In this document: positions 47,000-58,144 of the stretch, piece by piece
Position numbering within the stretch: position 1 is the first letter of the stretch
Layout: every line of letters starts with the position of its first letter
Assembly: GCA_020726505.1 (NCBI GenBank)
Contig: JAHLEZ010000004.1
Coordinates: 2,356,001 to 2,420,000 of the forward strand
DNA length: 64,000 nt
Source: Leptodontidium sp. MPI-SDFR-AT-0119
Lineage: Eukaryota > Ascomycota > Leotiomycetes > Helotiales > Leptodontidiaceae
Direction: 5' to 3'
Position numbers and translations under genes: made by a program
The notes under the pieces: generated by a model
The model's database searches: none
What the model saw: only the letters and a program-made list of their open reading frames with translations
What the model was told of the DNA's origin: nothing

Positions 47000-49900
47000 G
47001 CGGTACATCATCGATAACTTACATAAAGGCTTCATTAAGCCCTCTAGTACACCTTACGCGGCCCCTATTCTCTTCGCTAAGAAAGCCGATAGTAGTCTTA
47101 GGCTATGCGTCGACTACTAGAAGCTGAATGCCTTATTAAAGAAGGACCCGTACCCGATCCCTCTAATTAATGAGATAATAGCTCGTATTTATAAGGCAAA
47201 GGTCTTTATAAAGCTTGATATTTAGTAAGCTTTCTACTGTATTCGTATGTCCCCTGAGAGCGAAGACTATACGACCTTCCGCACTTAATATAGCACGTAT
47301 AAGTATAAGGTCCTTCCCTTTGGCCTTATTAATAGTCCGGCGACTTTCTAGCGATTCGTTAACGATATCCTTATAGAGCACCTCGACGACTTCTGCGCGG
47401 CTTATATGGACGATATCCTTATATATTCGTTTACTCCGGAGGAACATAAGGTCCACGTTAAGAAGGTTATAGTAATATTATAAGTACACGGACTTTAAGC
47501 TAACATTAAGAAGTCTGAGTTTAGTGTATAAAAGACTAAGTTCTTAGGATTCGTTATTAGAGTCGATAGCGTGGAAGTAGACCCTGAGAAGATTAGTGTA
47601 ATTAAGGACTAGCGATACGCCGATAATGTACGGGGTATATAGAGCTACCTTAGCTTTTATAACTTCTACTGCCGGTTTATTAAAGACTACAGTCGCATTA
47701 CACGTCCTCTCACGATACTTACTAGAAAGGACGTTCTCTTCGTCTTCGACAACGCCTATAAAAACGCATAGGAGACTCTCCGGGAAGCCCTCTAATCTAC
47801 GCCGGTTCTTCGCTACTACGACTTTATTAAGTAAACGCGGCTAGAGACTGATTCCTCAGATAAAGTCGTCGCTGGGGTTCTATTTTAACTTCAAGAGGAC
47901 GACACTTTTCACCCTATAAGATACTTTTCTAAGACTATAATAGACCCTGAGCTTAACTACTTAATCCATAATAAAGAGATACTGGCGATTTTCCGGTTAT
48001 TTAAGTAATATCGCCTAGAGCTCTTAAGTGCCTAGAAAAATGTCCTTATTTACACAGACCACTGAGCCCTAAAGTACTTCATGACTACTAAGGACCTTAC
48101 GGCTAGGCAGGCTCGATGGGCCGAGTTCTTTACGGATTTCTATTTCACGATTATATACTATACCGGGACGACTAATACTTTAGCTGACACTCTGTCTCGA
48201 CGGGATTAAGACCTCACGGCTACGGAGGCACGTAAGTGGGCCATCCGCAGCTAATAGCTGATTCCGACTGATAAAATTAACCCGCGAGTCGCCAGCGACC
48301 TTTAACTCTTCGCCGTCGATCTTATAGAAGCTTATATCGAGGTCGTAGAGACGATACCCTTAGCACCTGTAGACGCTATGATCCCAGATCGCGATGCTGA
48401 GACACGTGACGAGCTAAAGCCAGAGCTAGAGTCGAATACAGGAGTGCTAATCGACCCGGAGACGCCTACCGCGGAGGAACTAGACCCTAACTCCATAGTA
48501 GTATATAACATCGCGGAATATGACGTCATTGATTAAGTGCTCCTGGCTAATAAGTCGTCTCCCTTGCTAGAGCTTCTCTGACAAAAAGCTAGGGAACAGT
48601 CGCTAGATTACGAGCTAGTAAACGACAAGTTACTTTTCTAAGGCCGCCTGAAAGTGCCCTTAAAGCCGCCGGAGCTTCGCACGACACTTATTCGCTATGT
48701 ATATTCCTAACTTTTAGTGGCACACGCGGGGATCGGAAAGATAAAGGCATTACTAAGTCATAAATATCACTAGAACGGCCTCACTACAGATATAACTCGA
48801 TACGTAATAAACTGTAGTTGCTCTCGACAAAAAGCCCGTAAAGATAAGACCCCTGGCTTCTTACACCCCCTACTAATCCCTACTCGGCCATATTAACACC
48901 TTATAATAGACTTTATAAAGTTACTACTAAACAAGCACGGCTATAACTTCGCTATAGTTCTTGTTGACCGCTTATCTAAGAAACCGGTCTCGATACTTTA
49001 TAACGATATAATTACTACTAAAGGCATAACTATTCTCTTCCTTGTTTATTAGACTTGACACTTCGGTATATCGGACTCTATTATCTCGGACCGAGGACCT
49101 CAGTTTGTCTCCTCCTTTTAGAAGGAGTACTGTCGTATCCTTAGGACTAAGGTAAAGCTAACGACGGCGTATAACCCAAACGTTGACAGTTAAACGGAAG
49201 TAACGAACTAATATATTAAGTAACGGCTCCGCCCCTTTTACTACTACTACTAAGACAATTAGAGCGACCTCTTACTAATTATAGACATCGCTTAACTAAC
49301 GTTACCGCACGAGTGCCTAGGCCGCCTGTCTCCTTTCTAGCTACTTAACAGCGTTAAGCCGAGGACTTCCTAGGACTTAGTCAACCTAGAGCCTCCGACT
49401 ACGGTAATAGAGAAACTCAATCGCGAGGAGACTCTCTAAGTAGTATTACGAATAAAGGAGGTCACAGAAGTCGTACAGTCGTCCCTTAAGGATTAATAAG
49501 AGAAAATAAAACGACTGGCGAATTGTGGGCGACGCGCTGTCGACTAGGACGTTAGCGACTTAGTACTAGTCGACACTCGGAACTGGAACGTTAACCGACC
49601 TTTAAGGAAGTTGTCTAACAAGTAATACGGCCCTATTAAGGTAATCGCTAGGGAAGGAGAGAGCTAGAGAGTTGAGTTACTAGAGGACTAGTTAATTCAC
49701 CCTGTCTTCTACTCGCACTCGCTCCGCAAGTACGTCGACAACCCCTTGCCGGGACAAGCCAGAGCTACGCCAGTACCTATCCAGCTATTGCCTAAGCAGG
49801 ATAAGTGGGAAATTGAAGGCATCCTTAGCTCTAAGGTCATACGAAACAAGCTATTTTATCGCATTAAGTGGCTAGGCGCCGACGAGGACCTGGAGTAGTA
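47000..49900 (+). pseudogene. Pol region of the gypsy element (RT, RNase H, integrase), interrupted
   Basis: Readable blocks in order are RLCVDY before a TAG and KLNALLKKDPYPIP (RT block), [24 protein letters not shown] at 47397-47429, RNase H region with ETDSSDKVVAGVLF near 47850, an integrase zinc-type segment NCSCSRQKARK near 48815, and the integrase core VDRLSKK and SDRGPQFV. Stops are spread throughout. Order and motifs follow Ty3/gypsy pol. Confidence 0.8.
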
Positions 49901-50099
49901 CCCATACTCAGATACTATAACAGCTCCGCATATAATTAAGCGTTTCCACCTAGAGCATCCTAACGCCAAGGGCCCGCCGAGAGCTCTCCCAAAGTAGCTA
50001 GAGGCTTATAACACTAGTATCGACGACTACAACGACCTAAAGGACAATACAGTTATAGCTACAACTGCGCGGACGCAGTTTTTTAGGAGGGGGGGGTAA

Positions 50100-50401
50100 T
50101 ATTACGACCTACGATACGCCTCGTATTCTAACCGACATAGGCTCGTAGCATCGCTGGCTATGCGACGGCGCTAAGCCTAATAGGGAAGACTAAGAGGCGA
50201 GCCTGCGACATATTGACGTGAATGGCACTCGACTACGCTAGGCCCCATTAGGAGGGCCCTTTATGTATTTATACTCGAGCTCCCCCTTACGGAGAGCTCT
50301 CCTTTCCTCCTTGTCTTTTCTTCTCGATTCTGAGCGTAGCCTTAGGCCCAAATACAAAGCTTGAGTCAACTCGCCGTATCAACCTCTGGCTAGCCGTAAC
50401 A
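50100..50401 (+). repeat. Right LTR of the plus-oriented gypsy element
   Basis: 302 bp, TATTACGACC to GCCGTAACA; the second base of the terminal TG is changed to A. Followed by the GCACC duplication at 50402-50406. Confidence 0.92.
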
Positions 50402-50406
50402 GCACC

Positions 50407-50934
50407 CCCTTTTCCAGACTAAAGTATGCTCATGTAGGGACCTGTGGACCAACACTATTCTAATTAATTATAATTGATTACGATGAATTAATGACTTTTA
50501 GACTTGATTAGAATAATAGTCATATTATTTAAGAATATATGACTCACTTTATTTGAACTAAATATTTAAAATACAAAATTAAACCTTCTTCTTTATATAA
50601 AAAGGGTTATCTTTAAGAGTATAACTCTTAATTAAATCCTTATATTCTTTTTCTTCTTCATCTTCGAGAATCCCCTAACTTTTTAAGTGAATTATCTTCT
50701 TAAAAGTATCTTTAGAAAGTTTATTTCTTGATTTTTAAATAATTAAAGCTCTTTGAGAGAGAACCTTTTACTAATGGCTAAAGTAACTAGAATTTGAAAA
50801 TATTTCCTAGATATTCAAGATAATATTTTCTATATCTTTTTATTAAATCGCTAATAATCTAACGCTTTAATCTATTTTTAAGTTAGTTTTAATTACTTTA
50901 TAAATATTAGGAATAAACTTACATATTTACACTG
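50407..50934. other. AT-rich spacer, nothing recognised
   Basis: The first bases continue the old LTR remnant split by the gypsy insertion. From about 50450 to 50930 the sequence is extremely AT-rich, with no coding potential; it is probably mutated repeat DNA. Confidence 0.5.
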
Positions 50935-51440
50935 CTAAACAAATGGTTGGCATGTTTCCCCCAAGTCTACTTCATGATACCATGGCACTGCCAATGTCAG
51001 CAACCCAGCTTTCGAGAATGAAGCAGCATTGAATGAATTCCAACTATTACGAAGTACGTCGGCAACTCCGGCCCCAATTCCTGAATTGAACAGAGGCAAT
51101 GACGCTCCTTCAACGACTCCAAACTTGATCTCGTGGAGTTCATCACTCTCGCTCCAACTGCTCATTCGACTACGGTTCACTGAATGCCGCTCACGTTGCC
51201 AAAAAGTCTTGGCTCATTCAAGATATCCATCTTCTTTGCCGCGACTTCCGTATGAAACTTCAAGTGCAGCAAGAAGAAGCAAGCGCCCGTCTGGATTCCC
51301 CATCATACGACTTACCTACCTATGTGGGCGAGGACTCTGCAGCCTGCATTGTATTGATTGCTAGCCAACAACGTGCCAAGACTGGTGGAAGCCGTGGCAA
51401 GGCTCTTGGACGGCATAGGCACAACCGGCATCCATGTTAA
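50935..51440. other. Possible gene fragments on both strands, unassigned
   Basis: The minus strand at 50935-51120 reads FGVVEGASLPLFNSGIGAG, then VADVLRNSWNSF and LAVPWYHEVDLGETCQPFV before a stop. It looks like the C-terminal part of a real protein, but I do not recognise the family. The plus strand at 51170-51437 reads FDYGSLNAAHVAKKSWLIQD and later YVGEDSAACIVLIASQQRA to a stop, also protein-like. Neither has a convincing start or neighbouring exon. They may be truncated or decayed genes at the border of the repeat island. Confidence 0.3.
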
Positions 51441-53672
51441 AGTGATGGAATAATACTGTAGAATGGAATAGATAGACTTTGCCGTCCGGGCGGTGTGATA
51501 AGGAATGCCAAGAACACGTCGTAAAGAGAAAAAGATCCGAATGCGTCTTTGACGTGTTGGTTGTGTTAGGTATCCTTGTTTCTTTCTGGAAGTCGGGAAG
51601 AATTACTTTATTATGGAAATCCCCTTTCTGCTATTGGGCAGACGAGGCAGAGAGGGCAGCGCCAAGAAAGCTCGTTCGGATAACGGCAACTCAACGGCTC
51701 AACGGGGGCAAGCACGCTGGACTCTGAGAATTCGAGTCGGAGTTCTCTGACGATTTGATTGTGTCAGTCAATAATAATGATTAATCGAACTCAAGAAACA
51801 GCTTTTGCAGTGGAAAACATAAACGCAGGCAAGGGTAACGGACAAATCAAGCCGCTGGAATAGGCAGGTCTACCTACAGGTAGGAAGGGGACTCAGCACT
51901 CAGGTAGGATGCATGATCCACTCCCAGTTCAGTCACCACTCTTGCTTGCCTTTATATCCGAGCTGTCTCCGCTCTCGTCGGTCGAAGCATTCTTCCGGCA
52001 AATGATGCAGTACCTAACGGACACGGTAATCTAATCTCAGCATTCCTGTTGGTCGGAAGAAGAATTGCCTTATTGAGATCGGATGGCTATTGATGTGTTG
52101 AGAGCCAGATCTGGGTCGTGTGCGTGTCAGTTAGAGTATTCTCAGACAACTGTTCGACCGGGAATATTGAAAGTTTGCCTGACTTGGACTGACCTGCACC
52201 TGAGAGCCTTCCAATACTCCGCCCAATACCGACAGAGCCTGGGTAGTAGAGGGAGGGAGAGATCTGGGTGACGATGTCATGAGGAGTGAAAAGGGTGCGA
52301 CTTGCATGAGGATGGATGGACAATTCCCGTTGGCGCCACTTCTCTAGTGGGCTTGACAGGGAGGCTCACGGTAGCAGAGAGATGCCACTCGCTGACTCGG
52401 ACTCTCGTTCCGCTCCGTCTCTTGGCATCACGTCTTGGGGCTCAGAAGGCTGAAAGCATGGCGAGTAGGGGTCTCTTGTACTTGGCTTGGACCAGGTGGA
52501 CTGGAATAAGGTGCTAAGAACAATACTGACTGACTGACGAGATGCATGCTTCTTCCGTTGCCCGTCTCGTAAGTAGCCCCTCTAGTGCATACTTGACGAG
52601 ACTCTTTCTTTTGAGGTTTTGTTATCACTTTATCAGCGTTTTGTTTGGAACTGCGGATGAGTTGTGGAAGGTGCCTATCCTGTCAGGAATTCGACATCAA
52701 CTTATTACTGGCAGGGTAGCGGGGGAGCGTGTTTGATTCGAATGAGTGTTGAAACACTAGATACTCTGTATGTGCTGTTGTATGAACTGTTGTATGAACT
52801 GTTGTATGAACTGTTGTATGAACTGTTGTATGTACTGTAGAAGTAGCCACCATCTTGGCTCTCTTCAAAGCATTGATTGCATTGCATGACGGTACGCTTC
52901 CAGTGACGCCGAATTACCTCGTTAGGAGTGGGTGGCCTGAATAGGCGACCGCGAATTGCCCAGACAGGCGCACGACATTGGAAACCTTGTCCAGCTGGAT
53001 GCTGCATACCTGGGTATCCATCGGTATCCATCCAGCCTTGTGAAGTTGCTCGGCTCTCGCAAAGAGACAGCAATACTGGAGAACTCGCCTGTAGTAACGC
53101 CCCAGGTCATCTAGAAGAACGAGATGCCTGCCTGCCCTGCGGGCCTGCACTCGTCCACACAGCACAGTCCACTCTGGAACTACGATCTCCAATCCAAGAC
53201 TAGGCATCCCACTCGTCGTCCTTGCATCACCAATTGTGGCTAAAGCCCAAGCAATCCGAACCCTTTCGAAGCCCCGAACTCGCCGTGATAGCCGCTTTCC
53301 GTGTTGGCTGCCCTGCTGGAAGCATGGATCCGCCCCAGAAGCCCCTTGGCGGCGGGCAACCAGTCCATAGGGGCGCCACAGAGGCTGCTGGGATTGCTGG
53401 GGAGTGCTGGGGATTGCTGCGAATCCCAGTTTCACTATGCTGTGGCTGAACGGCCCAGTGAAGCCCCAGTGCAGGGAAAGTCAAGGCCGCCCAGTGAAGG
53501 TAGCGACAAGCAGCATCATACCCCCCCGGAAAGGCACCGCGATATCCCCACATGCTGCCACAAGCTGCCACAAGCTGCCACCACAGCATTTGATCGGGAC
53601 CGATGCAAGGTCCCCAAATAACCGTCATTCCCGCAACGCAGCGTTGGCCCTTTCCCATTCTCTCGCAATGGC
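51441..53672. other. Intergenic; long 5' flank of the zinc-finger regulator
   Basis: More than 2 kb without a supported gene. Open frames on both strands at 52900-53745 overlap each other and have compositionally biased products. It holds the minisatellite at 52774-52838, a short TGCTGGGGATTGC repeat near 53390-53420 and a CAAGCTGCCA repeat near 53560-53580. Long promoters are common for regulatory genes in this group. Confidence 0.5.
52774..52838. repeat. 12-bp minisatellite, about five units
   Basis: The unit ACTGTTGTATGA is repeated head to tail from CTGTTGTATGAA at 52774 to TGTATGTACTGT at 52838. The copies are almost identical, so expansion was recent or array homogenisation is ongoing. 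Confidence 0.9.
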
Positions 53673-56008
53673 ATGGACATAGAGATGGAGGCTCAGAGCC
53701 TGTCGACCTGCAACCAATGTGGCAAGAAGTTCCAACGTAAAGCACATCTTCTACGACACCAGCAACAACGTAAGTGGAACATCAGTACAGTATAAGACTC
53801 GTACAGTACAGGGAAACTCTTTGTTTGCGAGGGCATTCCGCGGGTATAAGCTAACCCCTTGGTGGGATGTTGTAGATTCCGGAGATAGGCCGTACAGCTG
53901 TAAATTTTGCGCAAAGACTTTCAAGCGCAGGTACGTACCTCAGAAGCCCTCTCAAACTCTGTACATTGATTGATTAAACCCACAGTGATGTTCTCCGAGA
54001 CCATTTCAGTCGGTGCGAGCGCCGTGGAAACTCTGCCATTCCAAGCTCCCTCGAGAGGGGCAGGAAACGCCATGCCTGCGACGAATGCTCCCGGCTGAAG
54101 GTCAAATGCGACAACAATGTTCCATGCCGAAAATGTACTGAGTTTGGGAGGAAATGTGTAAAGACTCGGTCTTCAAGTTCGTCCTCTCTTGCAATATGCC
54201 AAGATTAGCATTACTGACGTTACAAATTGTAGCAAATGCCTCTACCTCAAGTCCGGAAGAGCAACATTCGCAAACACCTCCTCTTCGTTCAACTCCCGAA
54301 ACGACTTCTGATCGCAACTCCATTGGCTTCCTGCTCAATTGCCCTAGTGAGAACGACTTCATACGGGAATTCCCTCAGTCGTCCACAAGGAGCCCAAGTA
54401 GCAAGCCCGAGGTATTCTCAGCCTTGCCATCAGTAAGGGAATATGGAGCGCCAAGTCCCGCCTCGAGCTCAACATCAGTCTTCCACCAATACGGGCATAT
54501 GATTCAGGAAAGCAACATCGATGTCTTTCTCAACCGGTTGGAATTTCAAAACTTCGAGCAGCAGACAAATAACTGGCAGATGCCAAATGAGAATATGATC
54601 TTGTGGTCCGGACCAGATGCTCTCTTCTTGGATCGGAGGGTCTTGGAACAGAGGGCTTTCGACATAAAAGAGAAGCTGAGGTATATGGCCGCTGTTCTAA
54701 ACCCACCGCATCAACCTCCAAAAGAAGTAATAGATGCTATCGAACTGATTACGGCTGAGACGATCGCATCCTACATCAAACTCTATTTCAAGCATTGGCA
54801 TAAGCATGCTCCCATGATCCATGAACCCACCTTCAACCCATGCACTGCTGCACTTCCCCTTGTTCTGTCATTGATGAGTCTTGGTGGAATGGTATGTCGA
54901 ACCCTGTTTCTTTACGACTAACGTGCTGACTGATTATAGTACTCAAAAGAATCAGAAGATGTCGCAAAGCTGAAGCTGCTCTTGGACATCATAGAAGCTT
55001 ACATATTCTCCATTCCTGGTCTGAGCGATGAGTACGATATGCCTGGCCGCATGTATGTCAAGCATGGAGAGACTGCATCCCCAGAATGGCAGCAATATCA
55101 GCTGGAGGAATTGCAAGGCGCATATCTCATGATTGTCTTACAATACTGGACCGGAAATCCTACAGCCAGGACCCGAGTCCGCCAACAACGGTTCCCGAAA
55201 ATAGTACACGTATGTTTCACCCTTGAGTCAAAAGTGAAGAAAATAATACTGAACATTCCAGATCTTCCATCTTTTAGATGTGCTCACAATGCAACACTCT
55301 CCAGCATTTCTGATTACTGACCAAACATCGTTCAGAACATGGATACGGAAAGAATCATTCATCCGGTACGTCTTACTGACGTCAACAAACTTGCGGCCAA
55401 GCTAACCGAACAACAGGACGGGCACAGTAGCAGTCATGCTCGACCACGCCTTCGGAATATTCAACAACGTATCCCCTCACTTCCAATGGGCCGAAATGGA
55501 CCTTCCCTTCCCAAGCGATGACAAGTTCTTCCAAATCTCCAACTTCGACATGATGGTCACAGAGACAGCCATCCCACGACTTGGCATGAGGATCAAAGAC
55601 GCCTTCCTCATTCTCTTCTCCCCAGACGGAGCAGATGACGAACTCGACGTGCTGAGGAGAGGCAGAGTAACTGCCCTGGACATGCAGATGCTCGTCCACT
55701 TCCTCTACACGCACGTGTGGGCTTCCACATTCTCAAACCCCATGGCGTCTATACCTGGAACCGACATCCAAGCTCTCACTGCCCCTTTCCACCTAGCTAT
55801 GCGCAACTGGAGAGCTCTCTGGGATGAGATCAAAGCAAATGCAATCGAGGAGGAATGGAATAAACTTGGCTTCCAACGAACCGCGGAATCGTACTACGAT
55901 GCCGTAAGATCGATACTGAATGTTTTTGAGAGGAGGGAGGGCCACTTCCCGCCTATACCTAGTGACTGTGAGAAGGGTAGTCATCTGAAGAGGTTACTGA
56001 GTTTCTGA
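53673..56008 (+). CDS. Transcription factor with C2H2 fingers and a Zn2Cys6 cluster
   Basis: Seven exons: 53673-53769, 53876-53930, 53986-54176, 54233-54891, 54940-55209, 55262-55365, 55417-56008; 655 residues. The N-terminus holds a C2H2 finger (Cys13, Cys16, His29, His33), a second finger of C2HC form (Cys41, Cys44, His57, Cys61) and a perfect Zn2Cys6 cluster (Cys82, 85, 92, 98, 101, 108; ACDECSRLKVKC onward). This three-part DNA-binding region is an ascomycete speciality. The rest is the fungal transcription-factor middle domain: SYIKLYFKHWHKHAPMIHEP near 240, LDIIEAYIFSIPG, SFRTWIRKESF and QWAEMDLPFPSD. It is nuclear by inference. The targets cannot be read from sequence. Introns 1-3 fall inside or beside the zinc-binding region, so exon skipping would change the DNA-binding content. 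Confidence 0.92.
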
Positions 56009-56316
56009 ACAACATGGCTTGGCAACTTTGCTAGGGGCTGGGGATGGCTGTAGATCTTAGATATGAAAGTCTCCTTAAGACGGGAACTGGGCTGGGCACA
56101 AAAATGGGGAGAGCAGTTTTCTGCTCATGGGGCACGGCTGTGGGAAAGGAACCACGTGGTCGGACAGGCGTTTTTTGTTGCATATGGTCAGATCAGACGG
56201 CCTCGGCCGTTCATGGTATGAAGACCATACCAAATACCAATAAGATCGAATCCCAACTCCCAAAATTCCTAATTCCCAGTCCCCTCCCCCTCGCCGCCTC
56301 TCCCCTCCTTTCCCCC

Positions 56317-57302
56317 TCACAACCCAAGCCCCCTCGCAAACTCCCACCTCGCCTCCTTCTTCACGATTGCAAACTCCTCATAATCCCCATCCCACTCCTC
56401 CCCTCCCGCCGGCACAGCAGCCAAGCGGAAATTCGCAATCTCAACCTGCTCCTTCAGCAGTTCCGCCCACTCCTTGATAGCGAGATTAGTAGTCTTCAGA
56501 ACGTCTTCCGCTTCGGTGGTCAGTTCGGCGTAGCGGGGTGTTTTCTCGTGGGCGAGCGCGTGAGAGAGTGGCTCGACGATGTTCTCTCGGATGCGGGATT
56601 CGCTGGATAGGAGGGAGGCGCTGCATGCGTCTATGTTCGGAGATCAGTTCAGTTGGTCTGGACTAAATTGAACGGGAGTGCGATCTAATTATGGCAGGGA
56701 GGTAAGGGGAAAAGAAGGGAAGAGTGAAGTGTTGTGAAATCGAGCTGAGAATAGGTTGGATGGGATTGAAAAAGAGAGAGAGAAAAAAAAGATAAACTCA
56801 CACTCCAAACACTCTTTAACCCCCTCACACCTTGCAACCTCCATCATGAACGCCCGTGATCTATTCTCTCCCCCGCCGGCGGCGGCACTACCACCGAATA
56901 TCATCCCGAACTCCTCACAACAAATCCCCCTCCTTCTCCATCGCCATCTGCCCACTTAAACTGCGACAACACATCAAAAAGTCTTTGTTTCAGGTACGCA
57001 AGCTTCTTCTCTTTATTCTTTTGGCGGGTGATGAGGAGAGAGGAGAGGGAGAGGGAGAGGGATTTTGGGTGCGTGATGTAGCTTGCTAGCTTCATCGCGA
57101 GGGAGGCAGAGAGGATGAGGTCGGAGACGCAGCGGGATACAGTGTGGAGGTCGGGCGGGGTGGGGATGCGGTAGTCGGTCTTGGTGATGGTGGTGTTATC
57201 TGGCGTTTGAGGCTTGCCAGTGTCGAGTGGTTGGAACGGAGTTGTGGACATGGTGGGTGATGGTGATGAGGATGATTTTGATTGTGGTTGTGGATCTGAC
57301 AT
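56317..57302 (-). CDS. Unidentified protein, mostly helical
   Basis: Minus strand. Best model has three exons (57302-56998, 56947-56802, 56630-56317), introns of 50 and 171 bp, 254 residues. The N-terminus is Ser/Pro/Thr-rich (MSDPQPQSKSSSSPSPTMST), followed by IPTPPDLHTVSRCVSDLILS. The second exon includes FGMIFGGSAAAGG, then MEVARCEGVKECLE. The third is amphipathic and helical (SRIRENIVEPLSHALAHEKT, later AIKEWAELLKEQVEIANFRL). I do not recognise the family. The first intron is the weak point: it is inferred because the frame must change between LKQRLFDVLSQFK, read through, and EEFGMIFGG. The second intron has a clear GTGAGT donor. Upstream, in the promoter, lies an AAAAC pentamer array. 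Confidence 0.6.
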
Positions 57303-57380
57303 TTTTGATTGAAAGGGAATGGAGGACGTGGCTGTTTTTGAGAGGACAAGATTGCACGAGAAAATTTGTCGCGGAAGGGG

Positions 57381-57443
57381 TGTTTTGTTTTGTTTTGTTT
57401 TGTTTTGTTTTGTTTTGTTTTGTTTTGTTTTGTTTTGTTTTGT
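57381..57443. repeat. (TTTTG)n microsatellite, about 12 units
   Basis: Uninterrupted TTTTG units from 57381 to 57443. It lies about 80 bp upstream of the start codon of the minus-strand gene, so on that strand it is an AAAAC array in the promoter or 5' leader. Confidence 0.95.
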
Positions 57444-57511
57444 TGTTGATGCCTCGCTAGAGTAGTAGCGCGACCTTGACCAAGAGCTTCTGTCGCATTC
57501 ACCTTCACCTT

Positions 57512-57590
57512 CACTTGTGGTCTAGCGGTTAAATACTTGCGTACTTTACCCGAGACTCGGGTAGTAACTCTTCCAAGTGGAACCAGCTAT
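57512..57590 (+). other. tRNA-like relic (possible SINE head or pseudo-tRNA)
   Basis: TGGTCTAGCGG at 57519-57529 matches a polymerase III A box. GGTAGTAACTC about 35 bases on is a poor B box. CACTTG near 57513 can pair with CAAGTG near 57577 as an acceptor stem. The T-arm does not fold well and no clear anticodon loop is visible, so it is not called as a tRNA gene. Confidence 0.3.
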
Positions 57591-58144
57591 TGCTTGGGTT
57601 TTAGTGGAAGGGAATTGATAGTGTTGTGCAGGGTTCATTTGTTACATGAAGTCATGTGGCTAAAGTAAACAAACGGAAGTATCGGTTGACTTCCTTCCCC
57701 TCTCATCTACGCCATCTTGTCGATATTGATTCTACTGTCTCAGAAACAAATATTCTATCTACCTTGAAATCATTTACCACAGATTACCTAGATGATGGAT
57801 CACTCCAGGCTTTGTGTCGCACGGCAGCAGGGCCACCGGATATCAGGGTCCTTTGCAGCTCCGCTAAAACTTCACATGCCAACATGTTAATATGTCGCTC
57901 ACTTCACAATCTTGATAATGCCAGGGAACGCAAGCAGTGAACTTTCAATTGCAATATCCATCACCTAATTGGATACTCTCTCGCATAGCACGAGCAAGGC
58001 AACAGAACCGAGGCGTGCAATAGCCAACACAAATATGCAACATGTTACCATCCATAACCATAGTCCTCCCCCATCAACAATTATCCAAGAACGCCGTCCC
58101 ATCCCATCCCATACCAATACCAACACCTCCACCATCCACATAAT

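Larger units (their letters stand above)
43814..50401 (+). mobile_element. Ty3/gypsy retrotransposon, full length but stop-riddled, plus orientation
   Basis: 6588 bp with 302-bp LTRs at both ends and GCACC duplications. Plus-strand coding remains: a gag-like start at 44341, a pol region with reverse transcriptase [11 protein letters not shown] at 47397-47429, and integrase pieces CSRQKARK near 48820, VDRLSKK near 48965 and ISDRGPQFVSSF near 49080. A G-rich tract (AGGAGGGGGGGG) sits immediately before the right LTR as the polypurine tract. The reading frame is largely preserved but broken by many TAG and TAA codons, mostly where CAG, CAA or TGG would be expected. This is the RIP signature; frameshifts are few. 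The element cannot be active. The order RT, RNase H, integrase marks it as Ty3/gypsy. Confidence 0.93.
57303..58144. other. Intergenic, with a pentamer repeat and a tRNA-like sequence
   Basis: Lies between the start of the unidentified minus gene and the 3' end of the helicase gene. It contains the TTTTG array (57381-57443) and the tRNA-like stretch (57512-57590). A 94-codon plus-strand frame from 57656 has no motif and is not called. Confidence 0.5.

Noticed and set aside
44341..49900. Gag-pol genes of the plus-oriented gypsy element as functional CDS
   Set aside because: Stops occur throughout every conserved block, so no full protein can be made.
53227..53745. Overlapping long frames on both strands in GC-rich sequence
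   Set aside because: High GC reduces stop frequency; the products are Trp/Gly/Pro/Arg-biased and no splice or domain supports a gene.
56044..56610. 188-codon plus-strand open frame
   Set aside because: Lies opposite exon 3 of the minus-strand gene 56317-57302 and reads as Pro/Leu-rich low-complexity sequence; it is a shadow frame.
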